Below are positions 34,139 through 42,458 of a stretch of 64,000 nucleotides of DNA, one piece after another (positions within the stretch are counted from its first letter, which is position 1; every line of letters begins with the position of its first letter). A program made the translations under genes and the position numbers. The notes below the pieces were generated by a model. That model had not been told where the DNA came from. It did not search any database and saw nothing but the letters and a program-made list of their open reading frames with translations. The DNA lies in NCBI GenBank assembly GCA_016713785.1, contig JADJOM010000001.1:434001-498000 (forward strand), read 5' to 3'. The stretch is from Gemmatimonadota bacterium (GTDB lineage: Bacteria; Gemmatimonadota; Gemmatimonadetes; Gemmatimonadales; GWC2-71-9).

Positions 34139-35217
34139 TCCGCCTCGAGCTCGTCGAGCTCGCGATTCCAGTCCCGCCCCACTGCGAAGGCCCGCGCCGC
34201 CTGCCCCATCGCCGCGCGGCGCGGCTCGTCGCCCGCCAGCTCCACGATCCGGTCGGCGAAGCCGGCGGCATCGCCCGCCGGCACCAGGCATCCGGTGATC
34301 CCCTCCCGCAGGTTCTCGGGGATGCCGCCTGCCGCCGCGCCGATCACCGGCACCCCCGAGGCCAGCGCCTCGAGCGCCACCAGGCCGCAGGTCTCCGTGG
34401 GCGAGGGAAAGACGAACAGCTCCGCATCGGCGTAGATCCCGGCCAGCGCCTCGCGCGGGAGAAAGCCCAGGTGGCGCGCGAAGGGGAGCGCAGCGCGGAC
34501 GGCGGCGGCTTCGGGGCCGTCGCCGGCCACCGTGAACCGGGCCCGATCCCCCAGCCGCGCCTGCGCCAGCGTGAACGCCGCCACCAGCGTGGCGACGTCC
34601 TTCTCCACGGCCAGCCGACCGACGTGCAGCACCTCGAGGGGCGCGGCGCCCCGCGGACGAGCGCGCCGGGACGGATGGAAGAGGGCGGTGTCCACCCCGC
34701 GCCCCCAGACCACCGGTCGGGGCACGCCGAGCGCAAGCAGGTCATCCCGGGTGGCGGCGCTCGGGGTCTGGGTGAAGGCCGCGCCCGCGTGGAAGCGCCG
34801 CAGCCACGCCCTGGTGGGACCCACGGCCCAGTTCCCCAGGTACTCCGCGGCGTAGCGCGGGAAGTCGGTGTGGAAGGAGGTGACCACCGGCAGGCCGCGG
34901 CGCCGGGCGTACGCCCCGCCGAAGAGGCCCAGCGGTCCCTCGGTCACCAGGTGGACCAGGTCCGGCCCGAAGCCGTCGAGGGCCCGAGCCAGTCCTCGGC
35001 CCCAAGGCCACGAGAGCCGCACTTGCGCGTAGCCGGGACAGGGCACCGCCGCGAGGCGGAGTACCCCGGACTCGTCGTCGGTGGGGCGGTCGTAGCGCGG
35101 CGAGAGGATCATGACCTCATGCCCGCGACGCCGGAGGCCGTCCCGCATGGTCGCGAGCACGGTGGTGACCCCGTTCACCTCGGGCCGGAAGGTGTCCGTG
35201 CAATAGAGGATTCGCAT
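34063..35217 (-). CDS. GT4 glycosyltransferase, SqdX/MgtA-like
   Basis: A 384-residue GT-B enzyme. The opening CTDTFRPEVNGVTTVL, the acceptor-domain SFHTDFPRYA, the GRGVDTALFHP hinge and the donor motif FPSPTETCGLVALEALASG place it near GDP-mannose or UDP-sugar transferases that glycosylate diacylglycerol or phosphatidylinositol. A CGTGAC array upstream predicts phosphate-starvation induction, fitting synthesis of phosphorus-free glycolipids (inference). The C-terminal 25 residues are encoded antisense to the PAP2 gene. Sugar and acceptor cannot be read from sequence. Confidence 0.87.
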   Translation of the reverse strand: MRILYCTDTFRPEVNGVTTVLATMRDGLRRRGHEVMILSPRYDRPTDDESGVLRLAAVPCPGYAQVRLSWPWGRGLARALDGFGPDLVHLVTEGPLGLFGGAYARRRGLPVVTSFHTDFPRYAAEYLGNWAVGPTRAWLRRFHAGAAFTQTPSAATRDDLLALGVPRPVVWGRGVDTALFHPSRRARPRGAAPLEVLHVGRLAVEKDVATLVAAFTLAQARLGDRARFTVAGDGPEAAAVRAALPFARHLGFLPREALAGIYADAELFVFPSPTETCGLVALEALASGVPVIGAAAGGIPENLREGITGCLVPAGDAAGFADRIVELAGDEPRRAAMGQAARAFAVGRDWNRELDELEADYERLRCASTAAPAPSAWPTTTSVA

Positions 35218-35234
35218 GCGGGAAGGCTCAGGTC

Positions 35235-35267
35235 ACGCCGTCACGCGGCCACTACGGATAGGTCACG
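35235..35267 (-). promoter_or_regulatory. Predicted PhoB box upstream of the glycosyltransferase
   Basis: On the minus strand, CGTGAC (35267-35262), CGTAGT (35256-35251) and CGTGAC (35245-35240) at 11-nt steps, ending 17 nt before the glycosyltransferase ATG. A further CGTGAC lies 8 nt beyond, out of phase. Confidence 0.6.
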
Positions 35268-35372
35268 AGCGCGCGACACGGCGCCAGCCGTGCCCCATCC
35301 GGGACCGGGGCATCATGGATCGGTGACACGCCGGACCGAAGATTGCTCCACGACTCTACTCATGGAGTGATT

Positions 35373-36209
35373 GTGCCTGCTGGGTACCGGAGGGTGCTGC
35401 TGGTCATCATCGATGGGCTCCGTCCCGACGCCGTCACGGCCGCGGGCATGCCGACACTCGATCGGCTGATGACGCTGGGCTGGCGGGCAGGCGCGGCCAC
35501 GACCGTGCGGCCGAGCGTCACCGTGGCGGCCCTCACGTCGCTGGCGACCGGGGTGTCTCCCGCACGGCACGGGATCGACCACCCGAGTCTGACCCGGCTG
35601 GGCCGAATCCGGGGCCTGGCACCGCTTCCGGTCGAACTCCGGCGGCACGGCGTGGAGACCACCATCCTTGCCCCCACCCTCGGCGGCGCCACCCGCTGGA
35701 TGGCCGGTGCGCTGCTGCGCCTGGGCGGCGTGTCCCGGCTGGGGGGAGGGACCGGCGCCCCCGGGCTCCTGCTCGAACAGGCGGCGCTGCACCTCGCGGC
35801 AGCCAGCGGGCCAGCCTTCGTGGTGGCGTACGTCAACGACACCGATCTCGCCGGGCACGCCTGGGGCTGGATGTCGGCACCTTACCTCCAGGCCGCGGCG
35901 ATCATCGACCGCGGCCTGCGCCACCTCGAGCCGCTGCTCGAGGACCCCGAGACGCTGGTGATCGTCACGGCCGATCACGGCGGAGGCGGGGTGCTCCCCA
36001 ACGATCACGATCATCCGCACCCGATCAATGACCGCATACCGCTGGTGCTCCTCGGGACCGGGGTGCAGCGGACGGACGCGCCGGCAGGGTCGGCGCACCT
36101 GCTGGATATCCCGCCCACCGTCCTGTGGAGCCTGGGGGCGGCGATCCCCGCCCAGTACGAGGGGCGGGTGCTCAGTGAAGCCTTCGCGCCGGCCGAGGTG
36201 CTGGCGTGA
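35373..36209 (+). CDS. Type I phosphodiesterase / nucleotide pyrophosphatase (alkaline phosphatase superfamily)
   Basis: 278 residues from GTG 35373, which has GGAG 5 nt upstream; longer starts are possible. The superfamily metal sites are visible: IIDGLRPDA, the nucleophile region RPSVTVAALTSLATG, NDTDLAGHAWGW and VTADHGGGG, then HPHPIND. There is no signal peptide, so a cytoplasmic phosphodiesterase or phosphatase is likely. It lies between the glycosyltransferase and the phosphate porin and probably helps recover phosphate. No plus-strand Pho box is evident directly upstream. Confidence 0.82.
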   Translation: MPAGYRRVLLVIIDGLRPDAVTAAGMPTLDRLMTLGWRAGAATTVRPSVTVAALTSLATGVSPARHGIDHPSLTRLGRIRGLAPLPVELRRHGVETTILAPTLGGATRWMAGALLRLGGVSRLGGGTGAPGLLLEQAALHLAAASGPAFVVAYVNDTDLAGHAWGWMSAPYLQAAAIIDRGLRHLEPLLEDPETLVIVTADHGGGGVLPNDHDHPHPINDRIPLVLLGTGVQRTDAPAGSAHLLDIPPTVLWSLGAAIPAQYEGRVLSEAFAPAEVLA

Positions 36210-36398
36210 GCCGGGAGGCGTCCCCGCGGCCGCCCAGGCCTGTGCCGCCCGAATCAGCGCCGGCTGGCCAGCCAGCGAATCGCCCTGGCGGTCCCGGGCC
36301 CCTGCTTGCCCTCGTCCTGTCTTCAGAGGACGCCCTCTTTCGTGACCCTTTCGCGGAGTTCTGCCCCAGCGGGCGCTGAGGAGCCCCTCATCGGGTGT

Positions 36399-36442
36399 CG
36401 TTACCTGGACGTTACCAAGCTGGACGGTGTTTGTGACGGTGT
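36399..36442 (+). promoter_or_regulatory. Predicted PhoB box upstream of the phosphate porin
   Basis: Four 11-nt units: CGTTAC at 36399, CGTTAC at 36410, degenerate TGGACG at 36421, TGTGAC at 36432. The third-unit degeneracy matches the array at pstS. The remainder of the 36210-36516 gap holds no gene. Confidence 0.75.
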
Positions 36443-36516
36443 CCGGACTGATTGACCCCGGTCACTGGAGCGGTCTCGTGCTGCTCCCGCCTCTTCCACT
36501 CGTCCAGAGGACCGTC

Positions 36517-37671
36517 ATGCTTCGCACCCGCCTCATCGGCGTCGGCCTGCTCTCCCTGCTCGGCGCGGCGTCCGCCGCGGCCCAGACCACCTATCCGAGC
36601 GTCAAGGTCACCGGCCGGCTGCAGAGCCAGTTCTACTACTTCGGCAACGAGGACTACGCCGCCACGACTGGCCCCCAGTCCAGCTTCTTCCTTCGCCGGG
36701 CCCGGGTCGAGGCGCGGGTGGCATTGAACGAGTACGTCCTCGCGTACATCCAGCCCTCGTTCGAGGGTGGCCGGGCGGCGGCCTCCAGCAGCTGCACCTC
36801 CACTTTGGACACGCTGGCGAACACCGTCACCACCAAGTGCACCAACGGCAACGGCGGCATCCGCCTGCGTGACGCCTGGATCGACGTGCGCCTCTCGAAG
36901 CCGGAGGCGCCCACCGCCTTCACGGTGCGGTTCGGCCAGGAGAAGCGCCCATTCAGCCGGTACGAGCTCACCTCCTCGAACAACCTGCCGTCGATCGAGC
37001 GGGGCGCCGGCCGGGGGCTGGTCGCGTCGCAGAGCAACGAGCTGTTCGAGAAGCAGGGCCTGCTTTCCCATGATGTCGGTGTGAGCGGGCGGGTCGAGCG
37101 GAAGCTGGACGCCACCGGGCGGATGGTGTCGCTGGTGGCGGGGATCTACAACGGCCGCGGCGAGTCGCTCAACGACAACAACAACGCCAAGTCGTTCGGC
37201 ATCCGGGCCTCGGCGGACGTCTGGAACAAGCTGAGCGTGGGCGGCGCGTACTTCTCGCACGACCAGATCGTCGGCGCCGACAGCGCCTTCCGCAACAAGG
37301 GCTACGGGGTGGACGCGCAGTGGAGCAAGGTGGGTGAGCCCGGGCTCTTCGTGCTGGCCGAGGTGCTGAGCGGCGAGCAGGCCAACGCCGGGCGGACCAA
37401 GATGCTCGGCCTGCAGGGCCTGGCGGCGTACAACATCCGGATGGCGAGCCCGACCTCCTGGCTGTACGCGATCGAGCCGTCCCTCCGCATGGATGTCGCC
37501 GATCCGGACACCGACACCGACGACGACGGGGCCACCCTGATCACGGGGTCGGTCGCCTTCTACATGACGAGCAAGGCGCTGCTGCGGGTCGGGGTGGACC
37601 ACCAGAGCTTTCAGGCCAGCGGCGCCAAGAGCATCACCGGCGTCCGGGGCTCGATGCAGGTCAACTTCTAG
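36517..37671 (+). CDS. Phosphate-selective porin (OprO/OprP-like)
   Basis: A 384-residue outer-membrane beta-barrel from ATG 36517. The signal peptide ends ASAAAQ (about residue 22). The mature start TYPSVKVTGRLQSQFYYF is typical of the porin O/P family, followed by FFLRRARVEARV and the long alternating strand pattern (FTVRFGQEKRPFSRYEL, WNKLSVGGAYFSHDQIV) to a C-terminal MQVNF with terminal Phe, as needed for BAM insertion. The Pho box and the position before pstS support phosphate or polyphosphate uptake across the outer membrane. Confidence 0.88.
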   Translation: MLRTRLIGVGLLSLLGAASAAAQTTYPSVKVTGRLQSQFYYFGNEDYAATTGPQSSFFLRRARVEARVALNEYVLAYIQPSFEGGRAAASSSCTSTLDTLANTVTTKCTNGNGGIRLRDAWIDVRLSKPEAPTAFTVRFGQEKRPFSRYELTSSNNLPSIERGAGRGLVASQSNELFEKQGLLSHDVGVSGRVERKLDATGRMVSLVAGIYNGRGESLNDNNNAKSFGIRASADVWNKLSVGGAYFSHDQIVGADSAFRNKGYGVDAQWSKVGEPGLFVLAEVLSGEQANAGRTKMLGLQGLAAYNIRMASPTSWLYAIEPSLRMDVADPDTDTDDDGATLITGSVAFYMTSKALLRVGVDHQSFQASGAKSITGVRGSMQVNF

Positions 37672-37675
37672 CCGG

Positions 37676-37719
37676 CGTGACGGGTTCGTGACAGAGCCGG
37701 GGGCGGTCCGTGACCGTCC
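37676..37719 (+). promoter_or_regulatory. Predicted PhoB box upstream of pstS
   Basis: Four units in exact 11-nt phase: CGTGAC at 37676, CGTGAC at 37687, degenerate CGGGGG at 37698, CGTGAC at 37709. It is the best array in the window. Confidence 0.8.
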
Positions 37720-37724
37720 CCGGC
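37696..37724 (+). terminator. Hairpin overlapping the pstS Pho box
   Basis: GCCGGGG pairs with CCCCGGC, and an inner GGTC pairs with GACC around a 3-nt loop, followed by GTTCTT. It could end the porin transcript while sharing bases with units 3 and 4 of the Pho box. Confidence 0.5.
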
Positions 37725-37786
37725 GTTCTTCCGCCCGGGTCGCAGGTGCGGCCCGAGCCGATCAACCGAGTCCAAGGAGCGTATTC

Positions 37787-38842
37787 ATGTCTGCTGGTCT
37801 GCTGCGCGGCCGCCTCGCCCTGGTGGCGCTGCTCGCCGCCGGTGCTGCCTCCCAGGCCGAGGCGCAGAAGCTCACGGGGGCCGGGGCGACCTTCCCCAAC
37901 CCGATCTACACCAAGTGGTTCGATGCCTACAGCAAGAAGGCCGGTGTCCAGATCAACTATCAGTCGATCGGGTCGGGCGGCGGCATCCGGCAGTTTACCG
38001 AGGGCACCGTCGACTTCGGGGCCAGCGACGGGCCGATGAACGAGAGCCAGATCCAGGCCGTGTCGGGCAACGTGGTGCATATCCCGACGGTCCTGGGCTC
38101 CGTCGTGGTGACCTACAACCTGCCCTCGCTCGGCACGACCCAGATCAAGCTCGACGGCAGCACCCTCGTCGATATCTTCATGGGCCGGATCACCAAGTGG
38201 AACGACAAGCGGATCCAGGCGCTGAACCCGGGCATCGCGCTGCCGGGCATCGACCTGATCCCCGTCCACCGGTCGGACGGATCCGGGACCACCTACGTGT
38301 TCACCGACTACCTGACCAAGTACTCGCGGGAGTGGAAGGACAAGGTCGGGTATGCCACATCCGTCAACTGGCCGGTGGGGCTCGGCGGCAAGGGCAATGA
38401 AGGCGTGACCCAGCAGGTGAAGCAGGTGGAAGGCGCGGTTGGATACGTGGAACTGATCTACGCCATCGCCAACAAGCTCCCCTTCGCGCAGATCAAGAAC
38501 TCCGCGGGCGCCTTCGTGGTGCCGACACTCGAATCCACGACGGCAGCGGCCGGCAGCGTGAAGCTCGCGAAGGACACCGACTTCCGGGTGTCCATCACCA
38601 ACGCCCCCGGCGCCGCCACCTACCCGATCTCCTCGTACACCTGGCTTCTGGTCAAGGTGGACAATCCGGACGCCACCAAGGCCAAGTTGATCCGGGACTT
38701 CCTGGCGTGGATGATCACGGATGAGGCCCAGAACATGGCAAAGGACCTGTCCTATGCCCCACTCCCCGCCGGTATCCGGGAATTGATCGCGGAGCGGATC
38801 CGTAGCCTTCGGAGCGCCGGCAAGCCGATCGCGTCGAACTAG
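37787..38842 (+). CDS. pstS: Phosphate ABC transporter substrate-binding protein PstS
   Basis: The periplasmic phosphate receptor, 351 residues from ATG 37787 with AAGGAG upstream. The signal peptide ends ASQAEAQ. The family motifs are LTGAGATFPNPIYTKW, SIGSGGGIRQF, VDFGASDGPM and the phosphate loop HRSDGSGTTYVF. It is separated from pstC by a strong hairpin and a second Pho box, allowing PstS to be made in excess of the membrane parts. Confidence 0.96.
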   Translation: MSAGLLRGRLALVALLAAGAASQAEAQKLTGAGATFPNPIYTKWFDAYSKKAGVQINYQSIGSGGGIRQFTEGTVDFGASDGPMNESQIQAVSGNVVHIPTVLGSVVVTYNLPSLGTTQIKLDGSTLVDIFMGRITKWNDKRIQALNPGIALPGIDLIPVHRSDGSGTTYVFTDYLTKYSREWKDKVGYATSVNWPVGLGGKGNEGVTQQVKQVEGAVGYVELIYAIANKLPFAQIKNSAGAFVVPTLESTTAAAGSVKLAKDTDFRVSITNAPGAATYPISSYTWLLVKVDNPDATKAKLIRDFLAWMITDEAQNMAKDLSYAPLPAGIRELIAERIRSLRSAGKPIASN

Positions 38843-38866
38843 CCTGCGACGCCTCCGGGCTGCGTG

Positions 38867-38900
38867 ACAGCGGGACCGGGGTTTGCCCCGGCCCCGCTGT
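38867..38900 (+). terminator. Terminator/attenuator hairpin between pstS and pstC
   Basis: A 15-bp stem with one mismatch (ACAGCGGGACCGGGG / CCCCGGCCCCGCTGT) around a TTTG loop, followed by GTTGTT. Confidence 0.75.
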
Positions 38901-38914
38901 GTTGTTCCGGGCGA

Positions 38915-38969
38915 CGTGACACATCCGTTACAATCCCGTGACCGTTCGGGGAGGGGGCCCCGGTACACT
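38915..38969 (+). promoter_or_regulatory. Pho box and -10 of pstC
   Basis: CGTGAC at 38915, CGTTAC at 38926 and CGTGAC at 38937, each 11 nt apart, followed by a -10-like TACACT at 38964-38969. The ATG of pstC begins 7 nt after the -10, so the mRNA is probably leaderless. Confidence 0.75.
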
Positions 38970-38976
38970 CCCGGCC

Positions 38977-39963
38977 ATGACGTCAGCCCCGCCTCCCGAG
39001 GCCTCACCGCCTGCCGCGGCCCTCCCCACCCTTGAAGCCTCCCGGCGTGGGGACCGGGTCTTCAAGGGCCTGCTTACGATGACGGCGCTGGCGGTCCCGG
39101 TGCTGATGGGATTCCTGGTCTACGAGCTGTATGACGGCGCCCACCTGGCCATCGACCGGTTCGGCCTCCGGTTCATCACCGGCAACGTCTGGGACCCGGT
39201 GGCTGAGGAGTTCGGGGCGCTGCCGCTCATCATCGGGACCCTGGTCTCGTCCTGCCTCGCGCTCCTCATCGCCGTCCCGTTATCGCTGGGCGTGGCGGTC
39301 TACCTGACCGAGTTCGCCCCGACGGCGATCCGCCAGCCCATCGCCTTCCTGATCGAGCTCCTCGCGGCGATCCCGAGCGTGGTGTACGGGCTGTGGGGCA
39401 TCTTCGTGCTGATCCCGGCCCTCAAGTCGACCGTGTTCCCGTTCCTCCGGGAGACCCTCGGGTTCCTCCCGTTCTTCCAGGGCCCGATCTACGGGCCGTC
39501 GATGGGCGCCGCCAGCATTATCCTGGCCATCATGGTGATGCCATTCATCATGTCGGTGGCCCGGGAGGTCCTGCTGGCGGTCCCCGGCACCCAGCGGGAG
39601 GCGGCGCTGGCGCTCGGGGCCACCCGCTGGGAGGCGGTCATGTCGGCCATCATCCCGTACGCCCGTTCGGGGATCATCGGGGCGGTGATCCTGGGCCTGG
39701 GCCGGGCGCTGGGCGAAACGATGGCCGTCACCATGCTGATCGGCAACCGGAACGAGATCTCCGCCTCGCTCTTCGCGCCCGGCTATACCATGGCCGCGGT
39801 GATCGCCAACGAGTTCACCGAAGCGGTCGGCGACATGCACCTGGCGGCGCTCGCGTACGTCGCGCTGGTGCTCTTCATGCTCACGGTGCTGGTGAACGCC
39901 GCGGCGCGCCTGCTGATCTGGCGCGTGTCAGGGCGCGCGCCGGCCGGCGGGAAGGGGGCCTGA
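38977..39963 (+). CDS. pstC: Phosphate ABC transporter permease PstC
   Basis: An inner-membrane permease of 328 residues. It has six hydrophobic spans and a cytoplasmic Ala/Pro-rich N-tail (1-35). The ABC-permease EAA loop reads REAALALGATRWEAV, and IPSVVYGLWGIF and RALGETMAVTMLIGN are PstC signatures. It pairs with PstA to form the channel. The stop is 2 nt before pstA. Confidence 0.95.
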   Translation: MTSAPPPEASPPAAALPTLEASRRGDRVFKGLLTMTALAVPVLMGFLVYELYDGAHLAIDRFGLRFITGNVWDPVAEEFGALPLIIGTLVSSCLALLIAVPLSLGVAVYLTEFAPTAIRQPIAFLIELLAAIPSVVYGLWGIFVLIPALKSTVFPFLRETLGFLPFFQGPIYGPSMGAASIILAIMVMPFIMSVAREVLLAVPGTQREAALALGATRWEAVMSAIIPYARSGIIGAVILGLGRALGETMAVTMLIGNRNEISASLFAPGYTMAAVIANEFTEAVGDMHLAALAYVALVLFMLTVLVNAAARLLIWRVSGRAPAGGKGA

Positions 39964-39965
39964 GC

Positions 39966-40811
39966 ATGAACCGCCGCGTCTGGCGCCGCTGGGTGAGCAA
40001 TGGCATGGTGGGACTGATGATCGTCGCCGTGGTCCTGGCGGTGCTCCCACTCCTGCTGATCCTGCTCAACCTGCTGGTCAAGGGTGCCGGCAGCCTGTCG
40101 GTCGCGTTCTTCACCCGGATGCCGGTCCCTGCGGGCGAGACCGGCGGCGGCGTGGCGCACGCCATCGTGGGCACGCTGATCATCGTCGGCATGGCCAGCG
40201 TGATCGGCCTGCCCTTCGGCATCGGCGCCGGCATCTACTGCGCCGAGTTCCCCCGGACCCGCCTGGCACTGGCAACCCGGTTCATCGCCGACGTGATGAA
40301 CGGGACCCCATCGATCGTGGTCGGCGTGTTTGCCTGGGCGCTGATCGTGGCGCGCACCAAGCAATTCTCGGCGCTCGCCGGCAGCGCGGCGCTGGCGATG
40401 CTGATGATCCCGATGGTCATGCGCACCACGGAGGAGCTGATCAAGCTCGTGCCCAACTCGCTCCGGGAGGCCGCCCTGGCGCTGGGCTACCCGCGGTGGC
40501 GCACCACCCTGAGCATCGTCCTGCGGACGGCGCTCCCCGGGATCGTCACGGGCAGCCTGCTCGCGGTGGCCCGGGTGGCGGGCGAGACCGCCCCCTTGCT
40601 GTTCACGGCGCTGGGCAGCCAGTTCATGAGCCTCAACCTCACCGAGCCGATGGCGGCGCTCCCCCTGACCGTGTTCAACTACGCCATCGGTCCCTACGAG
40701 GAGTGGCACCGCTATGCGTGGGCCACGGCCCTGGTGCTGATCCTCGTGGTGCTGGTGCTCAGCCTGGCGGCCCGGCTGGCCACCCGGCGGAGATTCCAGC
40801 TCAATGGCTGA
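39966..40811 (+). CDS. pstA: Phosphate ABC transporter permease PstA
   Basis: The second permease, 281 residues from ATG 39966. Family motifs include GGGVAHAIVGTLIIVG, AEFPRTRLA, NGTPSIVVGVFAW, the EAA loop REAALALGYPRWRT and RVAGETAPLLFTALG. It overlaps pstB1 by 8 nt. Confidence 0.95.
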   Translation: MNRRVWRRWVSNGMVGLMIVAVVLAVLPLLLILLNLLVKGAGSLSVAFFTRMPVPAGETGGGVAHAIVGTLIIVGMASVIGLPFGIGAGIYCAEFPRTRLALATRFIADVMNGTPSIVVGVFAWALIVARTKQFSALAGSAALAMLMIPMVMRTTEELIKLVPNSLREAALALGYPRWRTTLSIVLRTALPGIVTGSLLAVARVAGETAPLLFTALGSQFMSLNLTEPMAALPLTVFNYAIGPYEEWHRYAWATALVLILVVLVLSLAARLATRRRFQLNG

Positions 40812-41571
40812 GGCGCCCATCCGGATCAGCACCGAGCACCTGACGGCCGTGTATGGCAAGTTCACGGCGGTGAAGGACGTGTCGCTCGCGTTCCGGGCCA
40901 ATACCGTCAACGCGCTGATCGGGCCGTCGGGGTGCGGCAAGTCCACCTACCTGCGCACGCTCAACCGGATGCACGAACTGTCCGACGGTGGCTGGATCAC
41001 CGGCAAGGTGCTGCTCGACGGTGAGGACATCTATGGCCCGAAGGTGAGCCCCATGCAGCTCCGCCGGCGCATCGGGATGGTGTTCCAGAAGCCGACCCCC
41101 TTCCCCACGATGTCGATCTATGACAACGTGGCGGCGGGCCTGCGGCTCAACGGCCGGGTGGCCCGGCGGGCGCTCGACGAGGTGGTGGAACGCTCGCTCC
41201 GGCAGGCCGCGCTGTGGGACGAGGTCAAGGACCGCCTGGGGACGAGCGCGCTGGCGCTCTCCGGCGGGCAGCAGCAGCGGCTGTGCATCGCGCGGACCAT
41301 CGCGCCGCGGCCGGAAGTGGTGCTGCTGGACGAGCCCACCGCCTCCCTCGACCCGGGCGGGACCCAGCGCATCGAGGAGCTGGTCTTCGAGCTCAAGCGG
41401 GCCTTCACGATCGTGATCGTGACCCACAACATGCAGCAGGCCGCCCGGGTGAGTGACACCACGACCTTCTTCTACATGGGGTCCATGATCGAGACGGGCC
41501 CCACCCGCCAGATCTTCACCGCCCCGCGCGAAGAACGCACGGAAGCCTACATCACGGGACGTTTCGGATGA
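40804..41571 (+). CDS. pstB: Phosphate ABC transporter ATP-binding protein PstB (copy 1)
   Basis: A 255-residue ABC ATPase. It has Walker A GPSGCGKST, the Q-loop MVFQKPTPFP, signature ALSGGQQQR, Walker B VVLLDEPTASLD and the H-loop VTHNMQQAARVSD. It is the shorter copy, without an N-terminal extension. It overlaps pstA (8 nt) and the second copy (ATGA). Confidence 0.93.
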   Translation: MAEAPIRISTEHLTAVYGKFTAVKDVSLAFRANTVNALIGPSGCGKSTYLRTLNRMHELSDGGWITGKVLLDGEDIYGPKVSPMQLRRRIGMVFQKPTPFPTMSIYDNVAAGLRLNGRVARRALDEVVERSLRQAALWDEVKDRLGTSALALSGGQQQRLCIARTIAPRPEVVLLDEPTASLDPGGTQRIEELVFELKRAFTIVIVTHNMQQAARVSDTTTFFYMGSMIETGPTRQIFTAPREERTEAYITGRFG

Positions 41572-42458
41572 GCCCCATGACCACGAACCCCGCGACACCC
41601 GGCTCCGTGCCGGCCCCGAGCCCGGCCGCCGCGCCGGCCCTGCCGCTCCTGCGGACCACCCTGACCCCGCGGGCCTCCCAGCCGGCGGCGGTGCCCGGGA
41701 CGGCCCCCGCGGTCAGCGCGCGGGACTTCCGCTTCAGCTACGACGGGCGCACGCCCACCCTCAAGGGCATCACCCTCGACATCGCCCCGCGGATGGTCAC
41801 GGCGATCATCGGGCCGTCGGGGTGCGGCAAGTCGACCTTCCTGCGCTCGATCAACCGGATGCACGATCTCATCCCCGCCCACAAGTACGAGGGAGAGATC
41901 CTGCTCCACGGCACTTCGATCTTCGCGCCCGGCACCGACCTGGTGACGCTGCGGCAGCGGGTGGGAATGGTGTTCCAGCGCCCCAACCCGTTCCCCAAGT
42001 CGATCTACGACAACGTGGCGTACGGCCCGACCCTCAACCGGCTGGTGCCCCGCCGCGACATCCCGGACCTGGTGGAGCGGTGCCTGCGGCAGGCCGCCCT
42101 GTGGGACGAGGTGAAGGACCGGCTGGAGGAACCAGGTACCGGGCTCTCGGGCGGCCAGCAGCAGCGGCTGTGCATCGCGCGGGCGCTGGGCAACCAGCCC
42201 GACATCCTCCTCATGGACGAACCCTGCTCGGCGCTCGACCCGATCGCCACCCAGAAGGTCGAGGAGCTGATCTTCGAGCTCAAGGCGGCGTACACGATCG
42301 TGATCGTGACCCACAACATGCAGCAGGCCGCGCGGGTGAGCGACGTGACGGCGTTCTTCGACCGGGGCGAGCTGATCGAGACCGGCGACACCGAGCGGGT
42401 GTTCACCACCCCGGCGAACGAGCGGACGGAAGCGTACATTACCGGGAGATTCGGATGA
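41568..42458 (+). CDS. pstB: Phosphate ABC transporter ATP-binding protein PstB (copy 2)
   Basis: A tandem paralog of 296 residues with an extra Pro/Ala-rich N-tail of about 45 residues. Walker A, Q-loop MVFQRPNPFPKSIYDNV (the canonical PstB form), signature GLSGGQQQR, Walker B ILLMDEPCSALDP and H-loop are intact. This copy is closer to the usual PstB consensus than copy 1. The two may form a heterodimeric ATPase. It is coupled to phoU by ATGA. Confidence 0.93.
   Translation: MSPMTTNPATPGSVPAPSPAAAPALPLLRTTLTPRASQPAAVPGTAPAVSARDFRFSYDGRTPTLKGITLDIAPRMVTAIIGPSGCGKSTFLRSINRMHDLIPAHKYEGEILLHGTSIFAPGTDLVTLRQRVGMVFQRPNPFPKSIYDNVAYGPTLNRLVPRRDIPDLVERCLRQAALWDEVKDRLEEPGTGLSGGQQQRLCIARALGNQPDILLMDEPCSALDPIATQKVEELIFELKAAYTIVIVTHNMQQAARVSDVTAFFDRGELIETGDTERVFTTPANERTEAYITGRFG

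Noticed and set aside
35221..35372. Pho box for the phosphodiesterase gene on the plus strand
   Set aside because: The in-phase hexamers run on the minus strand towards the glycosyltransferase; the plus-strand copy near 35332 has no 11-nt partners.
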